DNA from: Janthinobacterium sp. 1_2014MBL_MicDiv | Lineage (GTDB): Bacteria; Pseudomonadota; Gammaproteobacteria; Burkholderiales; Burkholderiaceae_D | Assembly: GCF_001865675.1 (NCBI RefSeq) | Contig: NZ_CP011319.1 | Location: 806,001 to 870,000 of the forward strand | Reading direction: 5' to 3' | DNA: 64,000 nt | Part shown: piece by piece, positions 7,179 through 16,090 of the stretch | Position numbering within the stretch: position 1 is the first letter of the stretch | How the letters are laid out: each line of letters starts with the position of its first letter | Translations under genes and position numbers: made by a program | The notes under the pieces: generated by a model | What the model saw: the letters and a program-made list of their open reading frames with translations, nothing else | What the model was told of the DNA's origin: nothing | The model's database searches: none

Positions 7179-9590
7179 ATGGCTAGCAATAAGAAATCGC
7201 CATCCACGGATGGCGCCGGTTCCGTATTGAGCAGCATGTCGGGGCCGTCCGAAATCGATCCACCACTGAGCCTGGGCAGCAGCAACCCCATCGCGCAGGC
7301 ATTGCTGAACAAGGCTGGCGCCGGGCAGGCCCTGTCCGCCGCCATGCCCGACAATCCCAACGTGCTGGGCCAGTACGGCGCGGCGGCGCATGCGCCGGAA
7401 GAGGGCGTGCACGTCGCGGTTGAGGAGCCGCTGGCCACGGCCAGCACCACGGGCGAGACGACGCCGTCGCCGAAGGTGGGCGACGGCTTGCCGGAACTGG
7501 GCGCGAATGCGCAGAATGCGGCGCTGGACCGCGCCCGCGCCGACGACAGCGGCTGCGTGCTGACGACCAACCAGGGCGTGCCCGTGGGCGACAACCAGAA
7601 TTCGCTGAAGGCGGGCTTGCGCGGCCCCACCCTGATGGAAGACTTCATCCTGCGCGAAAAGCTCACGCATTTCGACCATGAGCGCATCCCCGAGCGCGTC
7701 GTGCATGCGCGCGGTTCGGCCGCCCATGGCTACTTCGAATGCTACAAGGAACAAAGCAAGCTGACGCGCGCCACGCCGTTCGCCAAGGCGGGCAAGCGCA
7801 CGCCCGTTTTCGTGCGGTTTTCCACGGTGGCCGGCGAGCGCGGTTCGACCGACACGGCGCGCGACGTGCGCGGCTTCGCCGTGAAGTTTTATACGGACGA
7901 GGGCAACTGGGATTTGGTCGGCAACAACATTCCCGTCTTCTTCATCCAGGATGCGATGAAATTCCCCGACCTCGTGCACGCCGTCAAGCCCGAGCCGCAC
8001 AACGGCATTCCGCAGGCGGCCAGCGCGCACGACACGTTCTGGGATTTCGCCTCGCTGTCGCCGGAAATCACGCACATGCTGATGTGGGTCATGTCCGACC
8101 GCGCCATCCCGCGCAGCTTCCGCATGATGCAGGGTTTTGGCGTGCATACGTTTCGCCTGGTCAATGCCAAGGGCCAGTCCGTCTTCTGTAAATTCCACTG
8201 GTCGCCCATGGCCGGCACGCATTCGCTCGTGTGGGATGAGGCCGTCAAGCTGAGCGGCGCCGATTCGGACTTTCACCGGCGCGACCTGTGGGAAGCCATC
8301 GAGTGCGGCGAATACCCCGAATATGAACTGTCCTTCCAGGTCTTCACGGAAGCGCAGGCCGAAGCGTTTCCCTTCGACGTGCTCGACCCGACCAAGCTGA
8401 TCCCGGAAGAGCTGGTGCCGTTGATCCCGGTGGGAAAAATGGTCTTGAACCGCAACCCCGACAATTTCTTTGCCGAGACGGAGCAGGTGGCCTTCTGCAC
8501 GGCGCACATCGTGCCCGGCATCGATTTTTCCAACGACCCGCTGCTGCAGGGGCGCATCCATTCGTACGTCGATACGCAGCTGACGCGCCTGGGCGGCGCC
8601 AACTTCCATGAGCTCCCCATCAATGCGCCGCTGGCGCCCGTGCACAACAACCAGCGCGACGGCATCCACCGCCAGGCCATCAACCGCGGGCGGGTGGCGT
8701 ACGAGCCCAATTCGCTGGCCGGCGGCTGTCCGTTCCAGGCCGGCAGCAAGGGCTTCAACAGCTTTCCCGCCGATACCGAGGGCGACAAGGTGCGGGGCAA
8801 GCCCGAGAAATTCGCCGAGCATTACGCGCAGGGACGGCTGTTCTGGATCAGCCAGACGGCCGTCGAGCAAGACCATATCGTGCACGCGTTCCGCTTCGAA
8901 CTGAGCAAGGTGCAGACGGTGGCCATCCGCCAGCGCGTGGTGAGCATGCTGCGCAATGTCGACGAGACCCTGGCGCAGCGCCTGGCCGATGCGCTGGGCC
9001 TGGCGCTGCCGCCGGTCATGCCGCGCGCCTCGATGCAGCCGATGCCCTCGTATCCGCCGTCGCCGGCGCTGTCGCTGACGTTCCGCCCCGGAAAAACCGG
9101 CATCCATACCCTGCGCGTGGCCATCCTGGTCGGGCCGGGCAGCGATGGCGCGCAGGTGCGCAGCATCTATGCCGCGCTGCTGGCCGACGGCGCCGTGCCG
9201 CGCCTCGTGGGCAGCCAGCTGGGCCGTGTCGACACGAGCAGCGCCGCGCCGCTGGGCGTCGAGATTTCGCTCGAAGCGGGACCGTCCGTGCTCTTTGACG
9301 CCGTCGTGGTGCCTGACGGCCAGGGCGCCGTGCAGCAGCTGGGCGGCGATGCCAACGCGCTCGACTTCCTGCGCCTGCAATACCGCCACTGCAAGCCGCT
9401 CCTGGCTATCGGCGCAGGCAGGGGCTTGCTGGACAAGGCCGGCGTGCCGACCACCTTGCCCGATGGCAAGCCCGACCCGGCCATCATCGTCGTGCCTTCG
9501 GGCGACGTGGTGAAAGCCGTGGCGGCCTTCAAGAAGGCGCTGGCAGCGCACCGGGCGTTTGCGCGCGAGACGGACCCGCCGCAGGTGTAA
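7179..9590 (+). CDS. katE: large-subunit catalase HPII
   Basis: Haem catalase that breaks down hydrogen peroxide. The catalytic set is His176 (VVHARGSAAHG), Asn249 (LVGNNIPVFF) and the haem-ligand Tyr463 (RIHSYVDTQ); the spacings equal those of E. coli HPII (128/201/415). After the core, from about residue 640, comes the extra C-terminal flavodoxin-like or class I amidotransferase-like domain (RVAILVGPGSDGAQVRSIYAAL...) typical of clade 2 catalases. The product is 803 residues. ATG 7179 is chosen over 7143 because GGAG lies at the right distance. The N-terminal extension of about 50 residues beyond HPII is low-complexity. Confidence 0.96.
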   Translation: MASNKKSPSTDGAGSVLSSMSGPSEIDPPLSLGSSNPIAQALLNKAGAGQALSAAMPDNPNVLGQYGAAAHAPEEGVHVAVEEPLATASTTGETTPSPKVGDGLPELGANAQNAALDRARADDSGCVLTTNQGVPVGDNQNSLKAGLRGPTLMEDFILREKLTHFDHERIPERVVHARGSAAHGYFECYKEQSKLTRATPFAKAGKRTPVFVRFSTVAGERGSTDTARDVRGFAVKFYTDEGNWDLVGNNIPVFFIQDAMKFPDLVHAVKPEPHNGIPQAASAHDTFWDFASLSPEITHMLMWVMSDRAIPRSFRMMQGFGVHTFRLVNAKGQSVFCKFHWSPMAGTHSLVWDEAVKLSGADSDFHRRDLWEAIECGEYPEYELSFQVFTEAQAEAFPFDVLDPTKLIPEELVPLIPVGKMVLNRNPDNFFAETEQVAFCTAHIVPGIDFSNDPLLQGRIHSYVDTQLTRLGGANFHELPINAPLAPVHNNQRDGIHRQAINRGRVAYEPNSLAGGCPFQAGSKGFNSFPADTEGDKVRGKPEKFAEHYAQGRLFWISQTAVEQDHIVHAFRFELSKVQTVAIRQRVVSMLRNVDETLAQRLADALGLALPPVMPRASMQPMPSYPPSPALSLTFRPGKTGIHTLRVAILVGPGSDGAQVRSIYAALLADGAVPRLVGSQLGRVDTSSAAPLGVEISLEAGPSVLFDAVVVPDGQGAVQQLGGDANALDFLRLQYRHCKPLLAIGAGRGLLDKAGVPTTLPDGKPDPAIIVVPSGDVVKAVAAFKKALAAHRAFARETDPPQV

Positions 9591-9809
9591 GCGCGGGCCA
9601 GGTCGGGCGCAGGGCGGGGTGGACCAGCCAGGTCGCCCCTGCCGGTGCACCGCATCGTAGCCTGATTTTTCTTCTTGGCAACACCCGCGATCAATTTAAC
9701 CAGGCAAAACGGCCTGCGGTGATATGCTGCTGACTGGAACTGCTCATTTGCAACTGTTTGCATAACAACAGCATTGAGTCGTTCCCGCAAACCTGATCGC
9801 GATGACCGC

Positions 9810-11504
9810 ATGGACAAGTACACACCTCGGACCTGGGGGCCGGGCGAACGCCCGACCTTGCCCGGGTCGCCATCGATGCCCGAACACCCGACGCCCAAGC
9901 GCGTCGCGTATTTCATCGTCGGCCTGATCGTCGCGCTGACGGGAGGACTCGGCAACGGCCTCGTGACGGCCAACCTGCTCAACCTGCAGGGTTCGCTGGG
10001 CGCCTATGCCTACCAGATGCAGTGGCTGCCGGCCGCCTACGTGATGACCATCGTCTCCATGAATCTGCTGCTGGTGAAATTCCGCCAGCAATTCGGCCTG
10101 CGCCTGTTCACCGAATTCTTCCTCGTGCTGTATGCGCTCGTCACCTTCGCCCACCTGTATGCGAACAGCCTGTCGTCGGCCATCGCCGTGCGGGCCGCGC
10201 ATGGCATGGTGGGCGGCGCCCTGGGAGTGCTGGGCCTGTACTACACCTTGCAGGCGTTTCCCGCCAGGCACCGGCTGAAGGGCGTCGTGCTGGGCCTGGG
10301 CTTTGCGCAGCTGGCGCTGCCGCTGGCGCGCATCTTTACTTCCGAGCTGCTGCAGATCGGCGAGTGGCATGGCCTGTACCTGTTCGAGCTGGGGCTGGCC
10401 CTGCTGGCGCTGGGCTGCGTGCTGGCCCTCAAATTGCCGCCCGGCGACCGCATGCAGACCTTCGAACCGCTCGACTTCCTCACCTTCATCCTGTTCGCGC
10501 CCGGCATGGCCCTGCTGTGCGCCGTGCTGGCGCAGGGACGCACGGCCTGGTGGATGGAGGCCGAGTGGGTAGGCGTGTGTTTGGCGTGCTCCATCGTGCT
10601 GATCGCCGCGTCGCTGGCCATCGAGCATAACCGCGCGCGCCCGCTGCTCAATACGCGCTGGCTCACCACGGGCAAGATCGCCAAGCTGTTTTTATCGGTG
10701 CTGCTGTTTCGCATCGTGCTGTCCGAATCGACGGGCGCCGTCGGCTTCCTGCAGGCGCTGGGCTTGAACACGGACCAGATGCAGAACCTGTTCGTCGTCG
10801 TGCTGCTGGGCAGCGTGGCGGGCCTGGTGGTCAGCGCGCTGACGATCAATCCGGCGACCCTGAACCGCTCGCTGATGTTCGCGCTGCTGCTGATCGCCGC
10901 CGGCGCCCTGATCGACGCGCATGCGACCAGCCAGACGCGGCCCGTCAACATGTACCTGAGCCAGTTCCTGCTGGCCTTTGGCGGCACGTATTTCCTCGGT
11001 CCGACCATGGTGGCCGGCATGGGGGCCGTGATCGCCGAACCGCGCAACCTGGTGAGTTTTTCCGTGATGTTTACCATGACGCAGAACCTGGGCGGCTTGC
11101 TCGGTTCGGCCATCGTCGGCACCATCCAGACGGCGCGCGAAAAATACCATTCCAGCTACCTGGTCGAACACCTGACCATGCTCGATCCGCAGGTGGCCGC
11201 GCGCGTGCAGTCGGGCGCGGCCAGCTACGGCGGCGTATTGGCCGATCCCGCCCTGCGCAGCGCCCAGGGCGTGGCGCGGCTCGGCGCCATCGCCACGCGC
11301 GAAGCCAATGTGCTGGCCTATAACGATGTTTTTTTGATGATCGCCGGCGTCGCCATCGCCACCCTGATCTGGATGCTGGTCAGCCAGTTCTGGACCCGCA
11401 TCACCATCGGCGCGCGGCGCCTGGTGGGGCCGGTGCGCGACGCGCAAACGGCCATGGCCATCGTCCCCATTACCAATTCGGAACCGAGCAATGACAGAAA
11501 ATAA
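9810..11504 (+). CDS. MFS multidrug efflux permease (DHA2/EmrB-like)
   Basis: Inner-membrane drug:proton antiporter of the 14-helix DHA2 group, about 564 residues. Hydrophobic segments start at VAYFIVGLIVALTGGLGNGL and recur to the C-terminal LMIAGVAIATLIWMLV. The family-typical QWLPAAYVMTIV and the MFS motif-C-like MFTMTQNLGGLLGSAIVG can be seen. It is the first gene of a three-gene operon: its last 14 nt overlap the adaptor gene. ATG 9810 is preferred; a TTG at 9774 in the same frame is the alternative. Substrate unknown. Confidence 0.9.
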   Translation: MDKYTPRTWGPGERPTLPGSPSMPEHPTPKRVAYFIVGLIVALTGGLGNGLVTANLLNLQGSLGAYAYQMQWLPAAYVMTIVSMNLLLVKFRQQFGLRLFTEFFLVLYALVTFAHLYANSLSSAIAVRAAHGMVGGALGVLGLYYTLQAFPARHRLKGVVLGLGFAQLALPLARIFTSELLQIGEWHGLYLFELGLALLALGCVLALKLPPGDRMQTFEPLDFLTFILFAPGMALLCAVLAQGRTAWWMEAEWVGVCLACSIVLIAASLAIEHNRARPLLNTRWLTTGKIAKLFLSVLLFRIVLSESTGAVGFLQALGLNTDQMQNLFVVVLLGSVAGLVVSALTINPATLNRSLMFALLLIAAGALIDAHATSQTRPVNMYLSQFLLAFGGTYFLGPTMVAGMGAVIAEPRNLVSFSVMFTMTQNLGGLLGSAIVGTIQTAREKYHSSYLVEHLTMLDPQVAARVQSGAASYGGVLADPALRSAQGVARLGAIATREANVLAYNDVFLMIAGVAIATLIWMLVSQFWTRITIGARRLVGPVRDAQTAMAIVPITNSEPSNDRK

Positions 11505-12696
11505 GAATCCGCCGCCCGCCGCCACACCCACGTCGCCCGCCGCCACGCCCGCGCCTGCGGCCAGCGCCCCTTCCGCGGCGCAGCCGGACCGGCGCCACCA
11601 GTGGCTGTCCGCGCTGGCCTTTGCCGCCGTGGCCCTGGTGGGCGTGTTGATCGTGCTGTATGCGTGGCGCCTGCCGCCGTTTACCAGTCCCATCGTGACG
11701 ACGGAAAACGCCACCGTGCGCGGGCAGGTGACGATCATCGGCACGCAGCTGTCCGGCTACGTGGTGGACGTGACGGTGCAGGATTTCATGGATGTGAAGG
11801 AAGGCCAGCTGCTGGTGCGCATCGATGACCGCATCTACCAGCAGCGCTACGAGCAGGCGCAGGCCCAACTGGCCGCGCAGCAGGCGGCGCTGTCGAACTG
11901 GGCGCAGCAGAAGGCCAGCGCGCAGGCGGGCATTGCCGTCAGCCAGGCGGCGCTGGCGAATGCGGAAGCGCAGGCGCGCAAGGCCAGCGCCGACCTGGGC
12001 CGCATCGAGCAGCTGGTGGCGGACGGTTCGCTGTCGCAGCGCGAGCACGACCAGTCGCGCGCCGCGCAGGCGCAGATGGCGGCCGCGCTGGCGCAGGCCA
12101 GGGCCAATCTCGACATCGCCCAGCAAAGCGTGCATAGCGTGGTGGTCAACAAGCAGGCGCTGGAAGCGGCCGTGGCGAATGCGCAGGCGGCCGTCAAGGC
12201 GGCGAAGATCGACCTCGATAACACGCGCATCGTGGCGCCATCCGATGGCCAGCTGGGCCAGGTGACGGTGCGCCAGGGCGCGTACGTGAATTCGGGGGCG
12301 CAGCTGATGGCGCTGGTGCCGCGCCAGATGTGGGTGATCGCCAATTTCAAGGAAACGCAGATGAACGGCGTGCAGGAAGGGCAGAGCGCCACTTTCCACG
12401 TCGATGCCCTCGATGGCGCCGTGCTGACGGGACAGGTGGAGCGCATCTCGCCGGCCACGGGCTCGGAGTTTTCCGTGCTGCCGGCCGATAACGCGACGGG
12501 CAATTACCTCAAGATTGCCCAGCGCATCCCCGTGCGCATCCGCATCGATCCGGGCCAGGCGAATGCGCGCCGCCTGGTGCCCGGCATGTCGGTGGTGGTC
12601 AGCGTCGATACTTCCGCCGTGCTGAACGACTCGGCGGAAAACCCGGCGCCGCCGCCAGCAGCGCCGAAAAAGGCGCCGGCGAAAGCCAAGCCATGA
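11491..12696 (+). CDS. HlyD/EmrA-type membrane fusion protein
   Basis: Periplasmic adaptor that links the MFS pump to the outer-membrane channel. After a Pro/Ala-rich cytoplasmic N-terminus, one membrane helix (LAFAAVALVGVLIVLYAW, about residues 43-60) is followed by a lipoyl half-motif (GTQLSGYVVDVTVQDFMDVKEGQLL), a long coiled-coil hairpin of Ala/Gln heptads (about residues 110-235) and the second half-motif IVAPSDGQLGQVTVRQGAYV. The length of 401 residues is normal. Start overlaps the pump gene; the stop overlaps the channel gene by ATGA, indicating translational coupling. Confidence 0.92.
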   Translation: MTENKNPPPAATPTSPAATPAPAASAPSAAQPDRRHQWLSALAFAAVALVGVLIVLYAWRLPPFTSPIVTTENATVRGQVTIIGTQLSGYVVDVTVQDFMDVKEGQLLVRIDDRIYQQRYEQAQAQLAAQQAALSNWAQQKASAQAGIAVSQAALANAEAQARKASADLGRIEQLVADGSLSQREHDQSRAAQAQMAAALAQARANLDIAQQSVHSVVVNKQALEAAVANAQAAVKAAKIDLDNTRIVAPSDGQLGQVTVRQGAYVNSGAQLMALVPRQMWVIANFKETQMNGVQEGQSATFHVDALDGAVLTGQVERISPATGSEFSVLPADNATGNYLKIAQRIPVRIRIDPGQANARRLVPGMSVVVSVDTSAVLNDSAENPAPPPAAPKKAPAKAKP

Positions 12697-14099
12697 AACA
12701 CCGCCATGCAATCGTGGCCGGCGTGCTGGCGCTGGCCGGCTGCGCCGCCAAGGCGCCGCCGCAGCCCCCATCGACCCTGCAGCTGCCGTCCGGCTGGCGC
12801 GCGCAGGCCGCCGGTGCGCCGGTGCCCATTGCCGCCTCTGATGGTGCGCATGTCGAGCTGCTGTGGTGGCACGCCTTTGGCGACCCGGTGCTGAGCAACC
12901 TGGTCGGCGAGGCGCTGGCGCGCAACGGCGACTTGCGCGTGGCGCGGGCCCGCGTGCAGGAGTACCGCGCGCGCCTGGCGCAGGCCGATGCGAACCGCGC
13001 GCCCAGCCTGGCCTTCGACGGCTCGCCCACGCGCACGCGCACGCTGGCCTACAACGGCGTGCCCTACGTGACGAATGTCTTCCAGGCCGAGCTGCAGGCC
13101 AGCTATGAAATCGATGTGTGGGGTCGCCTGGGCAATCTGAGCGACGCGGCCGCCGAGAGCTACCGCGCCGAGCAGGCCAGCCTCGATGCGGCGGCCCTGT
13201 CGATCGCCGCCAGCGTGGCCACCGCCTACCTGAATTTGCGGGGACTCGACGCGCAGCTGGCGCTGACGCAATCGACCCTGCAGCTGCGCGAACAGTCGCG
13301 CGAACTGGCGCGCAAGCAGTTCGAGGTGGGCTACAGCTCGCGCCTAGAATGGCTGCAGGCGCAATCGGAATACCACGCGGCGGCCGAGCAGGTGCCGCAG
13401 CTGCAGCGGCAGATCTTCGAGCAGGAAAACGCGCTGGCCATCCTCGTCGGCGGCAATCCCGGCGCCATCGCGCGCGGCCTGCCGCTGGCGCAGCTGAGCG
13501 CGCCCATCGTGCCGGCCGGCCTGCCGTCGGAACTGCTGCGCCGGCGCCCCGACATCGCGCGCGCGGAACACAATCTGGCGGCCGCCAATGCCAGCCTGGC
13601 CGCCACGCGCGACCAGCTGCTGCCGTCGTTCAAGCTGACGGCGGCAGGCGGCGGGCAAGCCACCACGCTGACCGATTTCCTGCATGCGCCGAAAGCCTTG
13701 TGGCGCCTGACGGCGCTGGCGGCCGGCCCACTGTTCGACGGCGGCCGCGTGCAGGCGCAGACGGATGCGGCGGGCGCCCAGCGCGACCAGCTGGCGTATG
13801 CGTATGAAAACGCGGTGAGGAATGCCTTCGCCGAGACGGAGAACAGCCTGGGCGCCATCCACCGCCTGCGGCAGCAAGCCGTGGAAAACGACGCGCGCCG
13901 CGCCACGGCGGCTGACACCCTGCGCATCGCGCACAACCGCTACCGCAACGGCTATGCATCGTACCTGGAAGAACTCGACGCCCAGCGTACCCTGTACAGC
14001 GCCGACGTCGGGCTGCTGCAGCTGAAGACGCGCATCCTCGTCGCTTCCGTCGACCTGTACCGCGCCATGGGCGGCGGCTGGTCGGCGGGAGAGCCATAA
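12693..14099 (+). CDS. outer-membrane efflux lipoprotein (NodT/OprM type)
   Basis: TolC-fold channel of 468 residues that completes the tripartite pump. The signal peptide ends in the lipobox LAGC (Cys17). The two repeated OEP domains show typical signatures: ASYEIDVWGRLGNLSDAA, PSELLRRRPDIARAEHNLAAANA and GPLFDGGRVQAQTDAAGAQRDQ. Being in the same operon as an MFS pump and its adaptor, it most likely serves that pump rather than an RND system. Confidence 0.93.
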   Translation: MKHRHAIVAGVLALAGCAAKAPPQPPSTLQLPSGWRAQAAGAPVPIAASDGAHVELLWWHAFGDPVLSNLVGEALARNGDLRVARARVQEYRARLAQADANRAPSLAFDGSPTRTRTLAYNGVPYVTNVFQAELQASYEIDVWGRLGNLSDAAAESYRAEQASLDAAALSIAASVATAYLNLRGLDAQLALTQSTLQLREQSRELARKQFEVGYSSRLEWLQAQSEYHAAAEQVPQLQRQIFEQENALAILVGGNPGAIARGLPLAQLSAPIVPAGLPSELLRRRPDIARAEHNLAAANASLAATRDQLLPSFKLTAAGGGQATTLTDFLHAPKALWRLTALAAGPLFDGGRVQAQTDAAGAQRDQLAYAYENAVRNAFAETENSLGAIHRLRQQAVENDARRATAADTLRIAHNRYRNGYASYLEELDAQRTLYSADVGLLQLKTRILVASVDLYRAMGGGWSAGEP

Positions 14100-14204
14100 C
14101 GACGGCGTATCCGGCGCGGAGCATGCCGGCGGCCGGTGTACTATTCTCACCAGGGAAAGCGACGGCATGGTGCCAGCCGCTCCCGTCACGAACGAGGTTG
14201 CAGC

Positions 14205-14945
14205 ATGACGATTTTTGGCATAGGCATTCACATATTGATCGCATTGTTTTTTGCGATTCACGTGGTACGCAACGGGCAGCAGCTGTACTGGCTGCTGATT
14301 CTTTTCATGTTTCCGCTATTGGGCAGCGTGGTGTATTTCTTCGCCATCTACCTGCCCAATTCGCGCCTGCCGCAAGGCGCGCGCAAGGTCGCCTCGGTGG
14401 CCGTCCAGGTACTCGACCCGAACCGCGAACTGCGCGAGGCGCGCGCCGCCTTCGAGTACACGCCGACGGCGCAGAACCAGATGCGCCTGGCCAGCGCGCT
14501 GCTGGAAGCGGGCGATGCGCAAGAGGCGGCATCGACTTATGAAGCCTGCCTGCAGGGCGCATTTTCATCGGACCTGGAAATTCGCCTGGGCGCGGCGCGC
14601 GCCTATCTGGAATGCGCGCGCGGTGCCGAGGCATTGACGCACCTGGAATTCATCCGTCGCAGCGATATTCATTTCCGTCCCGAGATGGTGGCCCTGCTGA
14701 CGGCGCGCGCGCTGGCGCAAAGCGGACGTCAGCCGGAAGCCAGGGCGGAATTCGACGATGCGCTGACCCGCTACGGCAGCTTCGAATGCCGCGCCGAGTA
14801 TGCGATCTGGGCGCTGCAGCAGGGCGACCAGGTGCTGGCCGAGCGCCTGCTGCTCGATATCGACAGTGCCATGGCCCGCTGGAGCAGCCATACGCGCTCG
14901 ATGTATGCGCCGCTGCTGGCGCGCCTGGAGGCGGCACGCAAGTAG
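14205..14945 (+). CDS. membrane-anchored tetratricopeptide-like protein
   Basis: The 246-residue product starts with two hydrophobic segments (FGIGIHILIALFFAIHVV and LYWLLILFMFPLLGSVVYFFAIYLP) that look like the phospholipase-D/cardiolipin-synthase N-terminal membrane domain (PLDc_N). No catalytic HKD part follows. Instead comes a soluble part of helical repeats with TPR spacing (QMRLASALLEAGDAQEAASTYEACLQG...). Such proteins may scaffold envelope complexes; function unknown. ATG 14205 is chosen because GAGG precedes it and the membrane segments begin directly. It stands alone. Confidence 0.7.
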   Translation: MTIFGIGIHILIALFFAIHVVRNGQQLYWLLILFMFPLLGSVVYFFAIYLPNSRLPQGARKVASVAVQVLDPNRELREARAAFEYTPTAQNQMRLASALLEAGDAQEAASTYEACLQGAFSSDLEIRLGAARAYLECARGAEALTHLEFIRRSDIHFRPEMVALLTARALAQSGRQPEARAEFDDALTRYGSFECRAEYAIWALQQGDQVLAERLLLDIDSAMARWSSHTRSMYAPLLARLEAARK

Positions 14946-14975
14946 CGGAAGGTCGGTTGCCTGCTGCGTATTCGC

Positions 14976-15959
14976 TTACACGCCGGGCACCGTGTTCTTG
15001 CCTTCAACCAGCTTGTATCCCTTGCCATCGAAGGCGTAGCGCGCGTGGCCGTTCAGCGGCGTGGCGATGCGCGGCGGGTCCTGGTCTGGCTTGAGCGTGA
15101 CGCCGGGCTTGATCTTTTCCGACGCACCCGTAAAGTCGATCAGCAAGTCATCGTAGGCGCCGCCGTTGCGCGCGGCGGCGAAGCGCCAGCTGCCTTCGAC
15201 CATCCAGCACACATCCATGTCCGGCGTGCAGGCGCCCATATTGTCCGAGTACAGGTCGATGCCGCCGTCGAGCGCGGCGACCTTGCCGTCGCCGATTTCA
15301 AACAGGGCCAGCTGCGTGATCGTGTAGCCCTGGCCCGTATAGCCGTGGCGGATCGCCAGTCCCGGCTTGTGCGCGCCCAGCATGACCCAGTGCACTTCGC
15401 CCAGCTGCCCGGATGAACCGAGGGCGGCGATGTTTTCCAGGCGCTTGACGACCCGCCATTGGCCGTCGCCGGCCTGGCCCTTGGGCGCGAGGAAAAAGAC
15501 ATTCAGCAGGCCCGACGAGGCATGCGCCGATTCGGCCGTGCCTTCCGTGTTCGCCGTTTCCGCATTCGCCACCAGGATGGCCGTGCCATCGGGCAGCAGC
15601 TTGTGGCTGACGGCGCTGACCACATAACTGAGCTTGTCGACATGGTTGTCCGGATCGGACAGGTCGGCCAGCGCATCGTCGCTGTCGTCGCGGTAGTCCT
15701 TGCCGAAGACGGCGCGCATCATGCCCGCTTCGCGCTCGCGTGCCTGCGGCGTGTTCATGTCTTCCGTCCTGGGCGCGGTAGCCGATGGCGGCCGCACGGC
15801 CTCGGTGGGGGCGGCTTCGTCGACGGCAGCGGCAGGGGCGCTTGCCGTGACGTCGGCCGCCGTGTCGGCCACGGTGGCGCTGGCGGGAGCGGTTTTTTCC
15901 GAGCAGGCGCCGAGCAGGGAGCAGATCAATAGCAGGGCCAGCGGGGTGGGGTAATTCAT
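14976..15959 (-). CDS. lipoprotein of unknown function
   Basis: I do not recognise the family. The product is 327 residues with a signal peptide and lipobox LLGAC (Cys19), then an Ala/Thr/Val-rich linker to about residue 70 that would span periplasm, and a globular C-terminal part. That part has regular beta-type stretches (GTAILVANAET, GLLNVFFLAPKG, EVHWVMLGAHKPGLAIRHGY) and two Cys in ACTPDMDVCW that could form a disulfide. It is convergent with the TPR gene and separated from the RND operon by about 130 nt. Confidence 0.6.
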   Translation of the reverse strand: MNYPTPLALLLICSLLGACSEKTAPASATVADTAADVTASAPAAAVDEAAPTEAVRPPSATAPRTEDMNTPQAREREAGMMRAVFGKDYRDDSDDALADLSDPDNHVDKLSYVVSAVSHKLLPDGTAILVANAETANTEGTAESAHASSGLLNVFFLAPKGQAGDGQWRVVKRLENIAALGSSGQLGEVHWVMLGAHKPGLAIRHGYTGQGYTITQLALFEIGDGKVAALDGGIDLYSDNMGACTPDMDVCWMVEGSWRFAAARNGGAYDDLLIDFTGASEKIKPGVTLKPDQDPPRIATPLNGHARYAFDGKGYKLVEGKNTVPGV

Positions 15960-16090
15960 AGGCAGGGCAGATTGCGTTCATTGAGAATGGGCGCAGTATG
16001 CCAGATAGATGAAAGCGAGGGAGCGCGGCCTGCCGGCCGGTCCCTCGCTTCCTTGCCCGCAGGGGGCGATTTGGCAAACAATGGTAGTGC

